Source: Bordetella flabilis (lineage in GTDB: Bacteria > Pseudomonadota > Gammaproteobacteria > Burkholderiales > Burkholderiaceae_B). Taken from it: DNA of 64,000 bases. The stretch covers positions 868,001 to 932,000 of the forward strand of contig NZ_CP016172.1 of assembly GCF_001676725.1 (NCBI RefSeq), read 5' to 3'. Position 1 is the stretch's first letter. The number at the start of each line of letters is the position of its first letter. The notes under the pieces are model-generated. The model was not told where the DNA came from and did not search any database. It saw only the letters and a program-made list of their open reading frames with translations. This document shows positions 1 through 7,801 of the stretch, in pieces. Made by a program: the position numbers and the translations under genes.

Positions 1-767
1 TAGATGGCGGCCTGGATGCCGCCGTCGAAGTCGTATCCCGGGTAGCCGGATTCGGCGATGGTGGGAAGCTCGGGCAACTGAGGAATGCGCTTCGGGCTGG
101 TGACCGCCAGGCCGCGCAGCTTGCCGCCCTGGATCAGCTCGGCGGCCTGCGGCGGGCCGAGGAAAGCGGCCTGGATCTCGCCCGAATACAAGCCGGCGAT
201 GATGGCGCCCGCGCCCTTGTACGGCACATGCAGCATGCGCGCGCCGGTCGCGCGATTGAAGTATTCCCCGGCCAGGTGCAGCAGATTGCCGTTGCCCGCC
301 GACCCATAGGCAACCGAGGCGCCGGGTTTGCGCGACAGATCGACCAGCTCCTGCACCGACCTGGCGGGCACCTGGTTGCCGACGACCAGTACCAGGCCGG
401 CTGAGTTGCCGATGTAGATCACCGAGGTGAAATCGCGCACGGTGTCATAGGGCAGCTTCTTGTACAGGCTGGGATTGATGGTATGGGATGTCGGCGCGAG
501 CAGCAGCATGTAGCCGTCCGGCGCCGCCGTGGCCACCGCGCCGGTGCCGATGATGCCGTTGGCCCCCGCGCGGTTTTCCACCACGATGGGCTGGCCCAGG
601 CGTTGGCCCGCGTGCTGCGCCAGGACGCGCGCGACCATGTCGGTGGGGCCGCCCGGACTGAAGGGCATGATCAGCCGTATCGGACGGTCCGGAAAATCGG
701 CCGCCGCGACCGGCATGGCGAGAAGCGCGGCCATCAGCGCAAAGCAGGTTCCCAGTAATCGCTTCAT
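1..767 (-). CDS. Bug/TctC-type solute receptor, 3' end cut by the window
   Basis: Periplasmic receptor of the tripartite tricarboxylate transporter (TTT) family, which binds small carboxylates. A Sec signal peptide of about 22 residues (MKRLLGTCFALMAALLAMPVAA) is followed by FPDRPIRLIMPFSPGGPTD, the classical first ligand loop, then by the family landmarks VVENRAGANG, HVPYKGAG and LPTIAESGYPGYDF. About 255 residues are visible of the usual 320 or so. The ATG at 767 is preceded by AGGGG. It lies 37 bp downstream of two alpha/beta hydrolase genes on the same strand, so it is probably the third gene of that operon and supplies substrate recognition. No TctA/TctB membrane subunits are nearby, so it is an orphan receptor as is common in Bordetella. 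The ligand is unknown. Confidence 0.93.
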   Translation of the reverse strand, partial: MKRLLGTCFALMAALLAMPVAAADFPDRPIRLIMPFSPGGPTDMVARVLAQHAGQRLGQPIVVENRAGANGIIGTGAVATAAPDGYMLLLAPTSHTINPSLYKKLPYDTVRDFTSVIYIGNSAGLVLVVGNQVPARSVQELVDLSRKPGASVAYGSAGNGNLLHLAGEYFNRATGARMLHVPYKGAGAIIAGLYSGEIQAAFLGPPQAAELIQGGKLRGLAVTSPKRIPQLPELPTIAESGYPGYDFDGGIQAAI

Positions 768-804
768 GGTGTATTCCCCTTGCAGGCGGGCTTGGGCCGC
801 CAGT

Positions 805-1713
805 TCAGCGCACGGCGTCCGCGAACGCGGAAACGATGGCGTGGAAGGCGCCGGGCTCATCCCGGAAGGGCAGGGCGCCCGCCCGGTTGACCAGATGGAA
901 ATGCGCCACGGGCTGCCGTTGCGCCAGGATGCGGTACAGCCATACGCCTTGATCCACGGTGGCGGTCGGGTCGTTCGTGCCCCAGACCACCTGCACCGGC
1001 GCTGGCACGCCTGCCTCGCGGCACAGCTCGAACAAGCGCGCCTTGGCGCGCGACACGGAGCTATTCCAGGCTCGCCGGGTGGCGGGGTCGGCCATGCGGG
1101 CGACCGCTGTCTGCTGCGGGGCCTGTTGCGCGGCGCGCACGCATTCGTCCAGCACCTGGGGTACGTGATGGTGCGAATAGGACAGTCGCTCCAGCGCCCA
1201 GCGCTGCGATTCCGGCGAACCCAGGGGCCGCGGCGGATGAGCCAGCGCGACGTTTTCCACGCCGTCGCCGGTGGGCGCCGCGGCCACCGATGACACCACG
1301 GTCACTGCGTCGATGTAGCCGGGTCGACGGCAGGCCAGCAGCAGCGCGGCCAGGCCGCCGGTGTCGTGCGCCACCAGGTGGCAGCGGCGCACGCCCGTGG
1401 CGCGCACGACGGCGTCGACGTGATCGGCCATGGCTTCGATACCGTACGGCGCGGCGGATGCCTCGCTGCCCCCGAAACCGGGCAGGTCCAGCGCCAGCAC
1501 CGCGCCATCCCGGGCGAAGCGATCCAGCGCCGGCCCCCAGATGTGGGCGCCGCTGCTGTAGGGGGTCAAGCCGGGCGCGCCGCCGTGCACGAAAAGGGTG
1601 ACGGCGCCGGTCCCGGCATTGGCGTCGCCGTTGCGTACGACGCGGGCGGCCAGGCCCCCGATTTGCAGCGTGTGGGAATGCAAGGTGGCGGCGGTCCTGG
1701 ATGCAGTGTTCAT
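805..1713 (-). CDS. Alpha/beta hydrolase-fold protein with altered catalytic residues
   Basis: 302-residue alpha/beta hydrolase paralogous to the adjacent upstream gene. It has the oxyanion-loop HGG near residues 43-45, a nucleophile elbow and a C-terminal VVWGTNDPTA acid segment. The elbow reads AHDTGG, with Asp117 where the paralogue has Ser. This resembles the Asp nucleophile of haloalkane dehalogenases and epoxide hydrolases. The position of the catalytic His in the paralogue (ESGHFPF) is Ala280 here (RAGALPF). Either the enzyme uses a different His or it is catalytically dead, perhaps a regulatory partner. Longer in-frame starts exist, but the ATG at 1713 has GGGGGACTCC just upstream and lies 10 bp after the stop of the upstream hydrolase. 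It is co-transcribed with that gene and with the Bug receptor downstream. Substrate unknown. Confidence 0.88.
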   Translation of the reverse strand: MNTASRTAATLHSHTLQIGGLAARVVRNGDANAGTGAVTLFVHGGAPGLTPYSSGAHIWGPALDRFARDGAVLALDLPGFGGSEASAAPYGIEAMADHVDAVVRATGVRRCHLVAHDTGGLAALLLACRRPGYIDAVTVVSSVAAAPTGDGVENVALAHPPRPLGSPESQRWALERLSYSHHHVPQVLDECVRAAQQAPQQTAVARMADPATRRAWNSSVSRAKARLFELCREAGVPAPVQVVWGTNDPTATVDQGVWLYRILAQRQPVAHFHLVNRAGALPFRDEPGAFHAIVSAFADAVR

Positions 1714-1723
1714 GGAGTCCCCC

Positions 1724-2650
1724 TCACGCCTGCAGGGCGAAGAAGCGCGCGAGCAGGGCGTTGAACTGCGCCGGATGTTCGCGGAACGGGAAATGTCCGG
1801 ACTCATTGATGACATGGAAATGCGCGTCGCGCTGGTGACGGGACACCATGCGGAATAGCTCCATGCCGCGTTCCAGCACCGCCGTGCGGTCGTTGTAGCC
1901 CCATACGACCTGCACCGGGCGCTGCAGCCGGCCTTCGTCCAGCCAGCGCAGCGTCTGCCCCTTTTGCCGGGCCAGTTCGGGCAGGAACACGCGTTCGGCC
2001 AGCCCTTCGCCCACCATCTTCTGGACGGTGTGGCGATACTTCTCCAGCGACAGAATCCGCATGACGGCGTCCACCCATTCCTCGGTTACCACGCCGGGGT
2101 CGTGGCTGTAGTTTTCGTAGACCCAGCGCACCGCCTCGCGGCTGCCGCGCGCATGCGGCGGGTTGCACAGCACCACTTCGTTGGTGCCTACGCCGGGGCT
2201 CAGCGTGCCGCTGTTGACGATGGTCAGCGTGCGCACCGCGTGCGGGTGCTCCAAGGTCAGGCGGGTCGCCGCGTAGCCTCCGCGCGAATGGCCGACCAGG
2301 TGCACCGGCGGCAGGTCCAGCGCGCGCAGGAAGCCGGCGGCATGGTCGACCACCGCCTGCATGGTGTAGTCCTCGTCGCGCGTCGGATTGCCGGTTTCGC
2401 CCTGGCCGAGCTTGTCGAAGGCGATGGCGCGATAGCCGGCCCCGGCCAATGGCCCCAGATTCAGGTTCCAGGTGTAGGCGCTCGACGCGCCGTCGGCCAT
2501 GCCGAAATTGCCGCCGTAGATGAAAACGACCGGCTGGCCCGTGCCGGCTTCGAAGTAGCGGGTGGGCACACCGGCCACGTCCACCCAGCGTCCTTCCGGC
2601 AAGGCATGGCGCGGGTTCTCACTGGCGGGCGGCGGGACGGGCTGTCTCAT
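1724..2650 (-). CDS. Alpha/beta hydrolase
   Basis: 308-residue alpha/beta hydrolase with a complete triad: GHSRGG elbow (Ser122), the acidic residue in VVWGYNDRTA, and His286 in ESGHFPFREHP. The length and the NESGHFPF motif are typical of the meta-cleavage-product hydrolase/MhpC-like branch, but the substrate cannot be told. The ATG at 2650 was chosen over an upstream in-frame ATG because AGGATCGACGAC precedes it and because conservation with the paralogue begins shortly after. It is the first gene of a probable three-gene operon (hydrolase, altered hydrolase, Bug receptor), divergent from a LysR gene 97 bp away that is the likely regulator. Confidence 0.92.
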   Translation of the reverse strand: MRQPVPPPASENPRHALPEGRWVDVAGVPTRYFEAGTGQPVVFIYGGNFGMADGASSAYTWNLNLGPLAGAGYRAIAFDKLGQGETGNPTRDEDYTMQAVVDHAAGFLRALDLPPVHLVGHSRGGYAATRLTLEHPHAVRTLTIVNSGTLSPGVGTNEVVLCNPPHARGSREAVRWVYENYSHDPGVVTEEWVDAVMRILSLEKYRHTVQKMVGEGLAERVFLPELARQKGQTLRWLDEGRLQRPVQVVWGYNDRTAVLERGMELFRMVSRHQRDAHFHVINESGHFPFREHPAQFNALLARFFALQA

Positions 2651-2692
2651 GTCGTCGATCCTGAGTCGAGGCCAGGCCAGATTAAGAACGTA

Positions 2693-2730
2693 GCCGTAAG
2701 TCGTCCAATATATAATTGGCACTGCCGTAA
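2693..2730. promoter_or_regulatory. Candidate LysR operator: direct repeats flanking a dyad
   Basis: The short region between the hydrolase operon and the divergent LysR gene holds two GCCGTAA direct repeats (2693-2699 and 2724-2730), 31 bp or about three helical turns apart. Between them is a dyad CCAAT-N5-ATTGG at 2705-2719 with a T-rich/A-rich centre. This arrangement fits a LysR-type binding region with AT-rich activation site. Which element is bound is inferred. Confidence 0.45.
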
Positions 2731-2747
2731 TGCGGAAAAGGTATTAC

Positions 2748-3656
2748 ATGGAACTGCGGCAACTGCGGTATTTCCTGGCCGTTGCGGAAGAACTCAGCTT
2801 CACGCGCGCCGCGGCATTGCTGCATGTTTCGCAACCGCCCGTCAGCCGCCAGATCATGCTGCTGGAGGCCGAGATCGGCACACCTTTGTTCGAGCGTTCC
2901 AAGCAGTACGTCCGGCTAACCGCTGCCGGCCAGCATTTCTACGAGCAGGCGCGCGCGCTGGTGGCGGCGGCGCAGGCGGCCGTGGCCTCCACGCGGCGCG
3001 TGGCGGCGGGCCAGGTCGGCAAGATTTCCCTCGGCCTGGGCGGCACCGCCGCCTATCTGTTTCCCGATGCGCTGGCCTTGTTTCGTCGCCGTCATCCCGA
3101 AGTGGAGCTGGTCCTCAACCCGCTCAACCTGGCGTATCACCAGGCGGCGCTCATCGAGGGCAGGATCGACGTAGGCCTGGTCGTGCTGCCCGTCAGCGAC
3201 GACGACCTGGAAACCCGCCAGCTGACCCGCATGCGGCTTCTGGCGGCCTTGCCCGCGGACCACGCCCTGGCGGCACGCCGCAGGTTGTCGCTGCTCGATC
3301 TCGCGGACCAGGACTTCATCATGGTGCCGTGGGCCAAGGGCCGTGGCTTCGGACGCCTGGCGTTGCAAGTTTGCCGGCGCGCGGGCTTCGCTCCCAACGT
3401 CGTGCAGGAGGCGGAACCCATGGAATCCGTGCTGGGCATGGTCGCCGCGGGGGCGGGTGTTGCGCTGGTGCCGGAAACCATGGAGAACCTGCATGGGCGC
3501 AAGGTTGCGTATCGCCCGATCAGGGAAGACTACGCCGCGGCCGATATCGCGATCGCGTGGCGCAAGGGCGATAGCTCGCCGATACTGCGGGCGTTCCTGG
3601 CGTGCTGTCCGGACGGCGCTGCGCCCCGGCGGCGGCGCCCAGCCCGCGCCCATTGA
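2748..3656 (+). CDS. LysR-family transcriptional regulator
   Basis: 302-residue LysR regulator. The N-terminal winged HTH starts MELRQLRYFLAVAEELSF with the conserved TRAAALLHVSQPPVSRQI recognition segment (about residues 18-37), followed by the GTPLFERSKQYVRLTAAG hinge and a two-lobed effector-binding domain. ATG 2748 is preferred over the ATG at 2730 because the family always begins with MELRQLRYF and because GGAAAAGG sits upstream. It is divergent from the hydrolase/Bug operon and probably responds to that operon's substrate or an intermediate. Confidence 0.95.
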   Translation: MELRQLRYFLAVAEELSFTRAAALLHVSQPPVSRQIMLLEAEIGTPLFERSKQYVRLTAAGQHFYEQARALVAAAQAAVASTRRVAAGQVGKISLGLGGTAAYLFPDALALFRRRHPEVELVLNPLNLAYHQAALIEGRIDVGLVVLPVSDDDLETRQLTRMRLLAALPADHALAARRRLSLLDLADQDFIMVPWAKGRGFGRLALQVCRRAGFAPNVVQEAEPMESVLGMVAAGAGVALVPETMENLHGRKVAYRPIREDYAAADIAIAWRKGDSSPILRAFLACCPDGAAPRRRRPARAH

Positions 3657-3766
3657 AGGCTGCCCCGCTGGTGCCGGCGGCATGCCGTTGCGTCGCGGCG
3701 AAGCCATCGTCGCCCGGACGCATCCTGTTCTAGAATGCGACGGTTCAAACGACCCCAGCCGAACCG

Positions 3767-4492
3767 ATGTCATTCGCTCTTGATTGGCCATGGATGGGAA
3801 TCGCGCTCGCCGCGATATTCCTCGCGCTGCTTTTGCTCACGGACCGGTTCCGCACCCCCGGCGTCGCGTCCCGGTGGCATGACCCGGCGTGGCTGGCGGT
3901 ATTCGGGCTGCCGCTATACATGGTTCATCAGTTCGAGGAACACGGCATCGATATGGCGGGCGTGCACTACGCTTTCCGCGGCGGGTTGTGCGACGCGATG
4001 GGGTATGCCGATGTGGCGGGCTGTCCCATCCCGCTGTCCTTCATCACGACGGTCAATGTCGGCTCGGTGTGGGGCGCATCGGTGCTGGCCGCCGTCTTCG
4101 GGCTCCGAAAACCCCTCATCGCCCTGAGCGCCTACGGCATTCCGCTGGTCAACGCCGTCATGCATGTGGCCGGCGCCCTGAAGGCGCAAGCCTATAACCC
4201 CGGACTGCTGACGGCCGTGCTTTTGTTCGTGCCCGCCGGCCTGTGGGCCTTGCGGGTGGGCCTGCGGGCGGGTATCGGCCGGTCCGGCGTCGCCGCGATC
4301 CTGGCGGGTGGGGTGCTTACGCACGCGGTACTTATGGGATCGCTGCTGGCCTTTCTGCACGGATGGATCGGCGCCATGCCGCTGGCGGCGATCCAGATCC
4401 TGAACATGGGCGCGCCAATCGCGATCGCCCTGCTCGCCGGCAGCGTCGGCGGTGCGCGGCAGGGCTCAGCGGAATTCCCGCAGGCGCGTTGA
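3767..4492 (+). CDS. HXXEE-motif membrane protein
   Basis: 241-residue polytopic membrane protein of the poorly characterised HXXEE family. The name-giving motif is visible as His54-Q-F-Glu57-Glu58 in YMVHQFEEHG, and a second conserved His lies in NAVMHVAGALKA. About six hydrophobic segments alternate with short polar loops. The paired His and Glu residues suggest metal binding or hydrolytic chemistry in the membrane, but no function is established for the family. It stands alone, 110 bp after the LysR gene and convergent with the next Bug gene. A TAGAAT -10-like element lies about 30 bp upstream. Confidence 0.8.
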   Translation: MSFALDWPWMGIALAAIFLALLLLTDRFRTPGVASRWHDPAWLAVFGLPLYMVHQFEEHGIDMAGVHYAFRGGLCDAMGYADVAGCPIPLSFITTVNVGSVWGASVLAAVFGLRKPLIALSAYGIPLVNAVMHVAGALKAQAYNPGLLTAVLLFVPAGLWALRVGLRAGIGRSGVAAILAGGVLTHAVLMGSLLAFLHGWIGAMPLAAIQILNMGAPIAIALLAGSVGGARQGSAEFPQAR

Positions 4493-4579
4493 AGGCGGGA
4501 TGCCGGGTAGCCCGGCGGTGGTCTCGACCGACGCGCGCGCCTGCGCGCGCTCCGATGCCGATCCGGATCCCGACAACGT

Positions 4580-5536
4580 TCAGTTCACCGTGATGTTCGC
4601 CGACTTGATAACCTGCGACCAGTGCGCGGTGTCCTTCGACACGGTCTCGCCAAGCTGCGCCGGGTTCTGGTAGCTCACGCGCACGCCGGCTTCTTCAGCG
4701 GTCTTGATGACCTCGGGCTTTTGCAAGCCCGTCTCCAGCGCCGCGCTGATCTTCTGCACGACGGCGTCGGGCGTGTTGGCCGGGGCGAACAGGGCTACCC
4801 ACGCGTCCAGCTCGAAACCCGGATAGCCCTGTTCGGCCGCCGTCGGCACGTCGGGAATCATGGGATGGCGCGCCGCGCCCGCGACGGCGATGGCGCGTAG
4901 CCTGCCCGTCTGGACATGGCCGATCACCGAAGGCGGCGTCGTCACGAACAACTGCACACGTCCGGACAGGACGTCCTGGATGGCCGGGCCGGAGCCCTTG
5001 TACGGTACATGGACCATGTCCGTGCCCGTCATCTGCTTGAACATTTCGGTGCCTACATGGGGGACCGACCCGCTGCCCTGCGAGGCATAGTTGATTTCGC
5101 CAGGATGCGCCTTCGCATAGGCGACCAGCTCCTTCAGGTTGTGCACGGGCAACGACGGATGGACAGTCACCACGTGCGGCGCCACCGCGACCATGCCGAC
5201 CGGCTTGAACGATTCGGCGCTCCAGCGCAGTCCGGTGAACATGGACGGATTGCCAACGTGGTACATGGAGTACGACGCCAGCAGGGTATAGCCGTCGGGC
5301 GGGGCCGCGGCCACCAATGCGTAGGCGATGTTGCCGCTGGCGCCCGCGCGGTTGTCGATGACGACGGACTGGCCCAGGGCGCTCGTCAGCGGCTCGCTGG
5401 TCAGCCGCGCCGCCAGGTCGACGATGCCGCCCGGCGGAACCGGCACGATGATGGTGATGGGATGGGTGGGGAAATCCTGGGCCGCGGCGAGCGGCGCCAG
5501 GAGCGCGAGGGACAGCGCAATCAGTTTGCGGATCAT
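4580..5536 (-). CDS. Bug/TctC-type solute receptor
   Basis: 318-residue periplasmic TTT receptor. Signal peptide about 19 residues (ending LAAAQ), then FPTHPITIIVPVPPGG, VIDNRAGASGNIA, MVHVPYKGSGPAIQDVLSG and DVPTAAEQGYPGFELDAW, all diagnostic for the family. It lies 133 bp downstream of the MetE-like gene on the same strand and may take up that enzyme's substrate. The spacer between the two contains a GC-rich perfect palindrome at 5637-5652. No membrane subunits are adjacent. Ligand unknown. Confidence 0.95.
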   Translation of the reverse strand: MIRKLIALSLALLAPLAAAQDFPTHPITIIVPVPPGGIVDLAARLTSEPLTSALGQSVVIDNRAGASGNIAYALVAAAPPDGYTLLASYSMYHVGNPSMFTGLRWSAESFKPVGMVAVAPHVVTVHPSLPVHNLKELVAYAKAHPGEINYASQGSGSVPHVGTEMFKQMTGTDMVHVPYKGSGPAIQDVLSGRVQLFVTTPPSVIGHVQTGRLRAIAVAGAARHPMIPDVPTAAEQGYPGFELDAWVALFAPANTPDAVVQKISAALETGLQKPEVIKTAEEAGVRVSYQNPAQLGETVSKDTAHWSQVIKSANITVN

Positions 5537-5636
5537 TGCGAGGGCACCTTGGCCATGCTGCGTTAGGGTTATTGTGCGGGTGGCCGGATAGGCCGGAAGC
5601 CCGCGTCCGGAGCCGGCGGTGACCGGTTCGGCGGGG

Positions 5637-5652
5637 CCGGCTCCGGAGCCGG
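5637..5652 (-). repeat. GC-rich 16-bp palindrome after the MetE-like gene
   Basis: CCGGCTCCGGAGCCGG is a perfect self-complementary sequence 17 bp beyond the stop codon of the MetE-like gene; a partial copy of its core (CCGGCTCCGGA, minus strand) follows around 5606-5616. It could attenuate transcription before the Bug gene, but there is no T-tract, so it is not called a terminator. Confidence 0.3.
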
Positions 5653-5669
5653 TGATGAGTAGTTTGGGC

Positions 5670-6707
5670 TCAGCTGGCGGCGGCCAGTTCGGCCCGCACG
5701 ATCCTCGCGCCCTCCACCATGGCTTTCATCTTGCCGAAGGCCACTTCGCGTGGCAAGTACTTCAGGCCGCAATCCGGCGCGATGATCAGCCGTTCGGCGG
5801 GCACGTGGGGCAGGGCGCGCCGGATGCGTGCCGCCACGGTCTCGGCCTGCTCGATCTCGTTGGTCGACAGGTCCAGCACGCCCAGCATGATCTGCTTGTT
5901 CGGCAGCGATTCCAGCACCGCGCAGTCCAGGTTCGACTGTGCCGTTTCGATCGAGATCTGGTGTGCCGAGCACGCACACAGCTCGGGCAGGAAGGAGTAG
6001 CCCGCCGGCCGGGCATGGATCACGGCGGCATAGCCGAAGCAGATATGCACGGCGGTGCGGCCCTGGATGCCTTCCAGCGCCCGGTTCAGCACCTGGACGC
6101 CGTACTCGCGCGCCTTTTCCGGACGGGCCTGCATATAGGGTTCGTCGATCTGCACGACGTCGGCGCCGGCCGCGAAGAGGTCGCGGATCTCGGCGTTGAC
6201 CGCGTCGGCGTAGTCATATGCCATGTCCGCTTCGTTGCCGTAGAAATCGTTCTGGGCCTGCTGGGACATGGTAAAGGGCCCCGGCACCGTGATCTTGATC
6301 TGCCGATCGGTGTGCGCCCGCAGGAATTCCACATCCCGCACCTGGACCGGATGCTTGCGCCGGATCTTGCCAACGACGCGGGGAACGGGATTGGGATGGC
6401 CGCTGCGGTCCAGCGCGGTACCCGGATTGTCGATGTCGACGCCTTCGAGTGCGGTGGCGAAGCGGTTGGAATAGCTCTCGCGCCGCATCTCGCCGTCGGT
6501 GACGATGTCCAGTCCCGCCGTCTCCTGGTCGCGGATGGCCAGGAGCGTGGCGTCATCCTGCGCCTGCTCCAGCCATTCCGGCGCCACGCGCCACAGTTCC
6601 TGGGCGCGTACGCGCGGCGGAAAGCGATCGCCGAGGCGCTTGCGGTCGATCAGCCAATCGGGTTGGGCGTAGGAGCCGACGAGCGTGGTGGGCAGAAGCA
6701 GGGACAT
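5670..6707 (-). CDS. MetE C-terminal-domain-like protein (cobalamin-independent methionine synthase family)
   Basis: 345-residue single-domain relative of the catalytic C-terminal half of MetE. It keeps the zinc-site pattern of the family: His221 and Cys223 (VHICFGY) and Cys313 (APDCGLK), with acidic residues in TDGEM (71-75) and IDEPYM (188-192). Full MetE is about 750 residues with an N-terminal folate-binding repeat that is absent here, so a role as the main methionine synthase is unlikely. Such short forms probably transfer a methyl or related group between other donors and thiols. Neighbouring Bug and GntR genes suggest a catabolic role. ATG 6707 has GGAGTTCCCC-like sequence upstream (weak RBS). 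Substrate not identifiable. Confidence 0.82.
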   Translation of the reverse strand: MSLLLPTTLVGSYAQPDWLIDRKRLGDRFPPRVRAQELWRVAPEWLEQAQDDATLLAIRDQETAGLDIVTDGEMRRESYSNRFATALEGVDIDNPGTALDRSGHPNPVPRVVGKIRRKHPVQVRDVEFLRAHTDRQIKITVPGPFTMSQQAQNDFYGNEADMAYDYADAVNAEIRDLFAAGADVVQIDEPYMQARPEKAREYGVQVLNRALEGIQGRTAVHICFGYAAVIHARPAGYSFLPELCACSAHQISIETAQSNLDCAVLESLPNKQIMLGVLDLSTNEIEQAETVAARIRRALPHVPAERLIIAPDCGLKYLPREVAFGKMKAMVEGARIVRAELAAAS

Positions 6708-6910
6708 GGGGAACTCCGGACGGTATGAGGCATAGAGGACAACCTCGCTTTATATGCGATAGAGCATGAATTGAGCGGGGCCTTAACTTGAGCCAAATTT
6801 GTGCTGGGCGCCCGCGGCCGGCACGTTGCCGCGGGCGCACCTCGTCCTGCCGGCGGCGCCGACGCGGTATGCGCGTCGCCGCTGGGGTCATCCGGATGGA
6901 TGACCGCGCT

Positions 6911-7672
6911 TCAATGGTCCTGCATCAGCAATTGCCGGCCGTTCGGCGGGATATAGGCATGCTGGAAATAGATGGCGTCGCCGTTCTGGTCTGCCGCGAC
7001 GATATCCAGCCGCACGCCTACCGTGTTGCGGGGCAGCTTCAGGGCCTGCACCACCATGGGCGGCAGCTTGTGGACGCTCATGCGCTCGGTATACGAGGCG
7101 GTGGGCTGGCCGTACTTGCGCGACAGCAGGTCCTTGAAGCTGACGCCGTTGAGTTCGGCCGGCGGCACCGACGCGAGTTCGGGGAAACGGATGCTGCAGA
7201 AATAGATCTGCACGTACAGCGAGAACTCGTTATTGATGGAGAAGTCGCGGTCGATACAGACGATTTTCTCGCTCTTCAGCAGATCGTCCCAAGGCCCCGC
7301 CTGGTCGACCTCATAGCGGCGCAGCACGCTGGTGTATATGGGCAGGATGCCCTCGCCCGTGTCGTCCACGAAGCGGAAATGCTGGAACGGGCCGCCCATC
7401 GGGTACTTGCGCTTGGCCACATAGGTGCCCGCGCCATGGCGTCGGATCAGGACACCTTCGTCGACCAGCATCCTCAGGGCTCGCTGCACCGTTCCCAGGC
7501 TGAGCCCCGTCGCATCCACCAACTGGTCTTCCGCCGGCAGCTTGTGCCCGGGTTCCCATCGCCCGGCGGCGATTTCCTGGGCGAGCGCATTCTTCAACTG
7601 GAGGTATTTGGGCAGGCCGTCCGGGCCGGCAAGGCGAACCTGAGGCAGCGGGTGGGAAGCGGTCTTCGGCAT
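6911..7672 (-). CDS. GntR-family regulator, HutC/UTRA type
   Basis: 253 residues. The N-terminal winged HTH (about residues 18-85) contains LPAEDQLVDATGLSLGTVQRALRMLVDEG and RRHGAGTYV, the canonical GntR pattern. The C-terminal part (about 100-250) is a UTRA-type ligand domain ending in RLDIVAADQNGDAIYFQHAYIPP. It is divergent from the enolase-superfamily gene and its Bug receptor, with a 16-bp palindrome in between. It is therefore the likely repressor of that cassette and may also act on itself. Confidence 0.93.
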   Translation of the reverse strand: MPKTASHPLPQVRLAGPDGLPKYLQLKNALAQEIAAGRWEPGHKLPAEDQLVDATGLSLGTVQRALRMLVDEGVLIRRHGAGTYVAKRKYPMGGPFQHFRFVDDTGEGILPIYTSVLRRYEVDQAGPWDDLLKSEKIVCIDRDFSINNEFSLYVQIYFCSIRFPELASVPPAELNGVSFKDLLSRKYGQPTASYTERMSVHKLPPMVVQALKLPRNTVGVRLDIVAADQNGDAIYFQHAYIPPNGRQLLMQDH

Positions 7673-7718
7673 CGCGACAGTTTATCCCCAAGCAATCGGC
7701 TGGACCGTGCCCCGGCTG

Positions 7719-7764
7719 TTGACAGCGGCCGGTGTTTGCCAGACACTAAGTCCTATACAGGACT
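7719..7764 (+). promoter_or_regulatory. Promoter and GntR operator for the enolase-superfamily/Bug cassette
   Basis: A consensus -35 TTGACA lies at 7719-7724 with a poor -10 (GACACT, 7742-7747). Immediately downstream, at 7749-7764, is the palindrome AGTCCT-ATAC-AGGACT (6-bp perfect arms), which would cover the transcription start. GntR-family operators usually have a central GTATAC-like step, as here (CCTATACAGG). Assignment to the adjacent GntR gene is inferred. Confidence 0.55.
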
Positions 7765-7801
7765 ATAGCACTGTCATCTTTTCACCACGCACGGGGAACC
7801 C

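Noticed and set aside
1964..3574. Plus-strand open frame of 536 codons spanning the hydrolase/LysR junction
   Set aside because: It overlaps the LysR gene in the wrong frame and is antisense to the hydrolase; composition is typical of a shadow.
5600..5660. Rho-independent terminator after the MetE-like gene
   Set aside because: The palindrome is strong but no T-run follows on the minus strand; kept only as a repeat.
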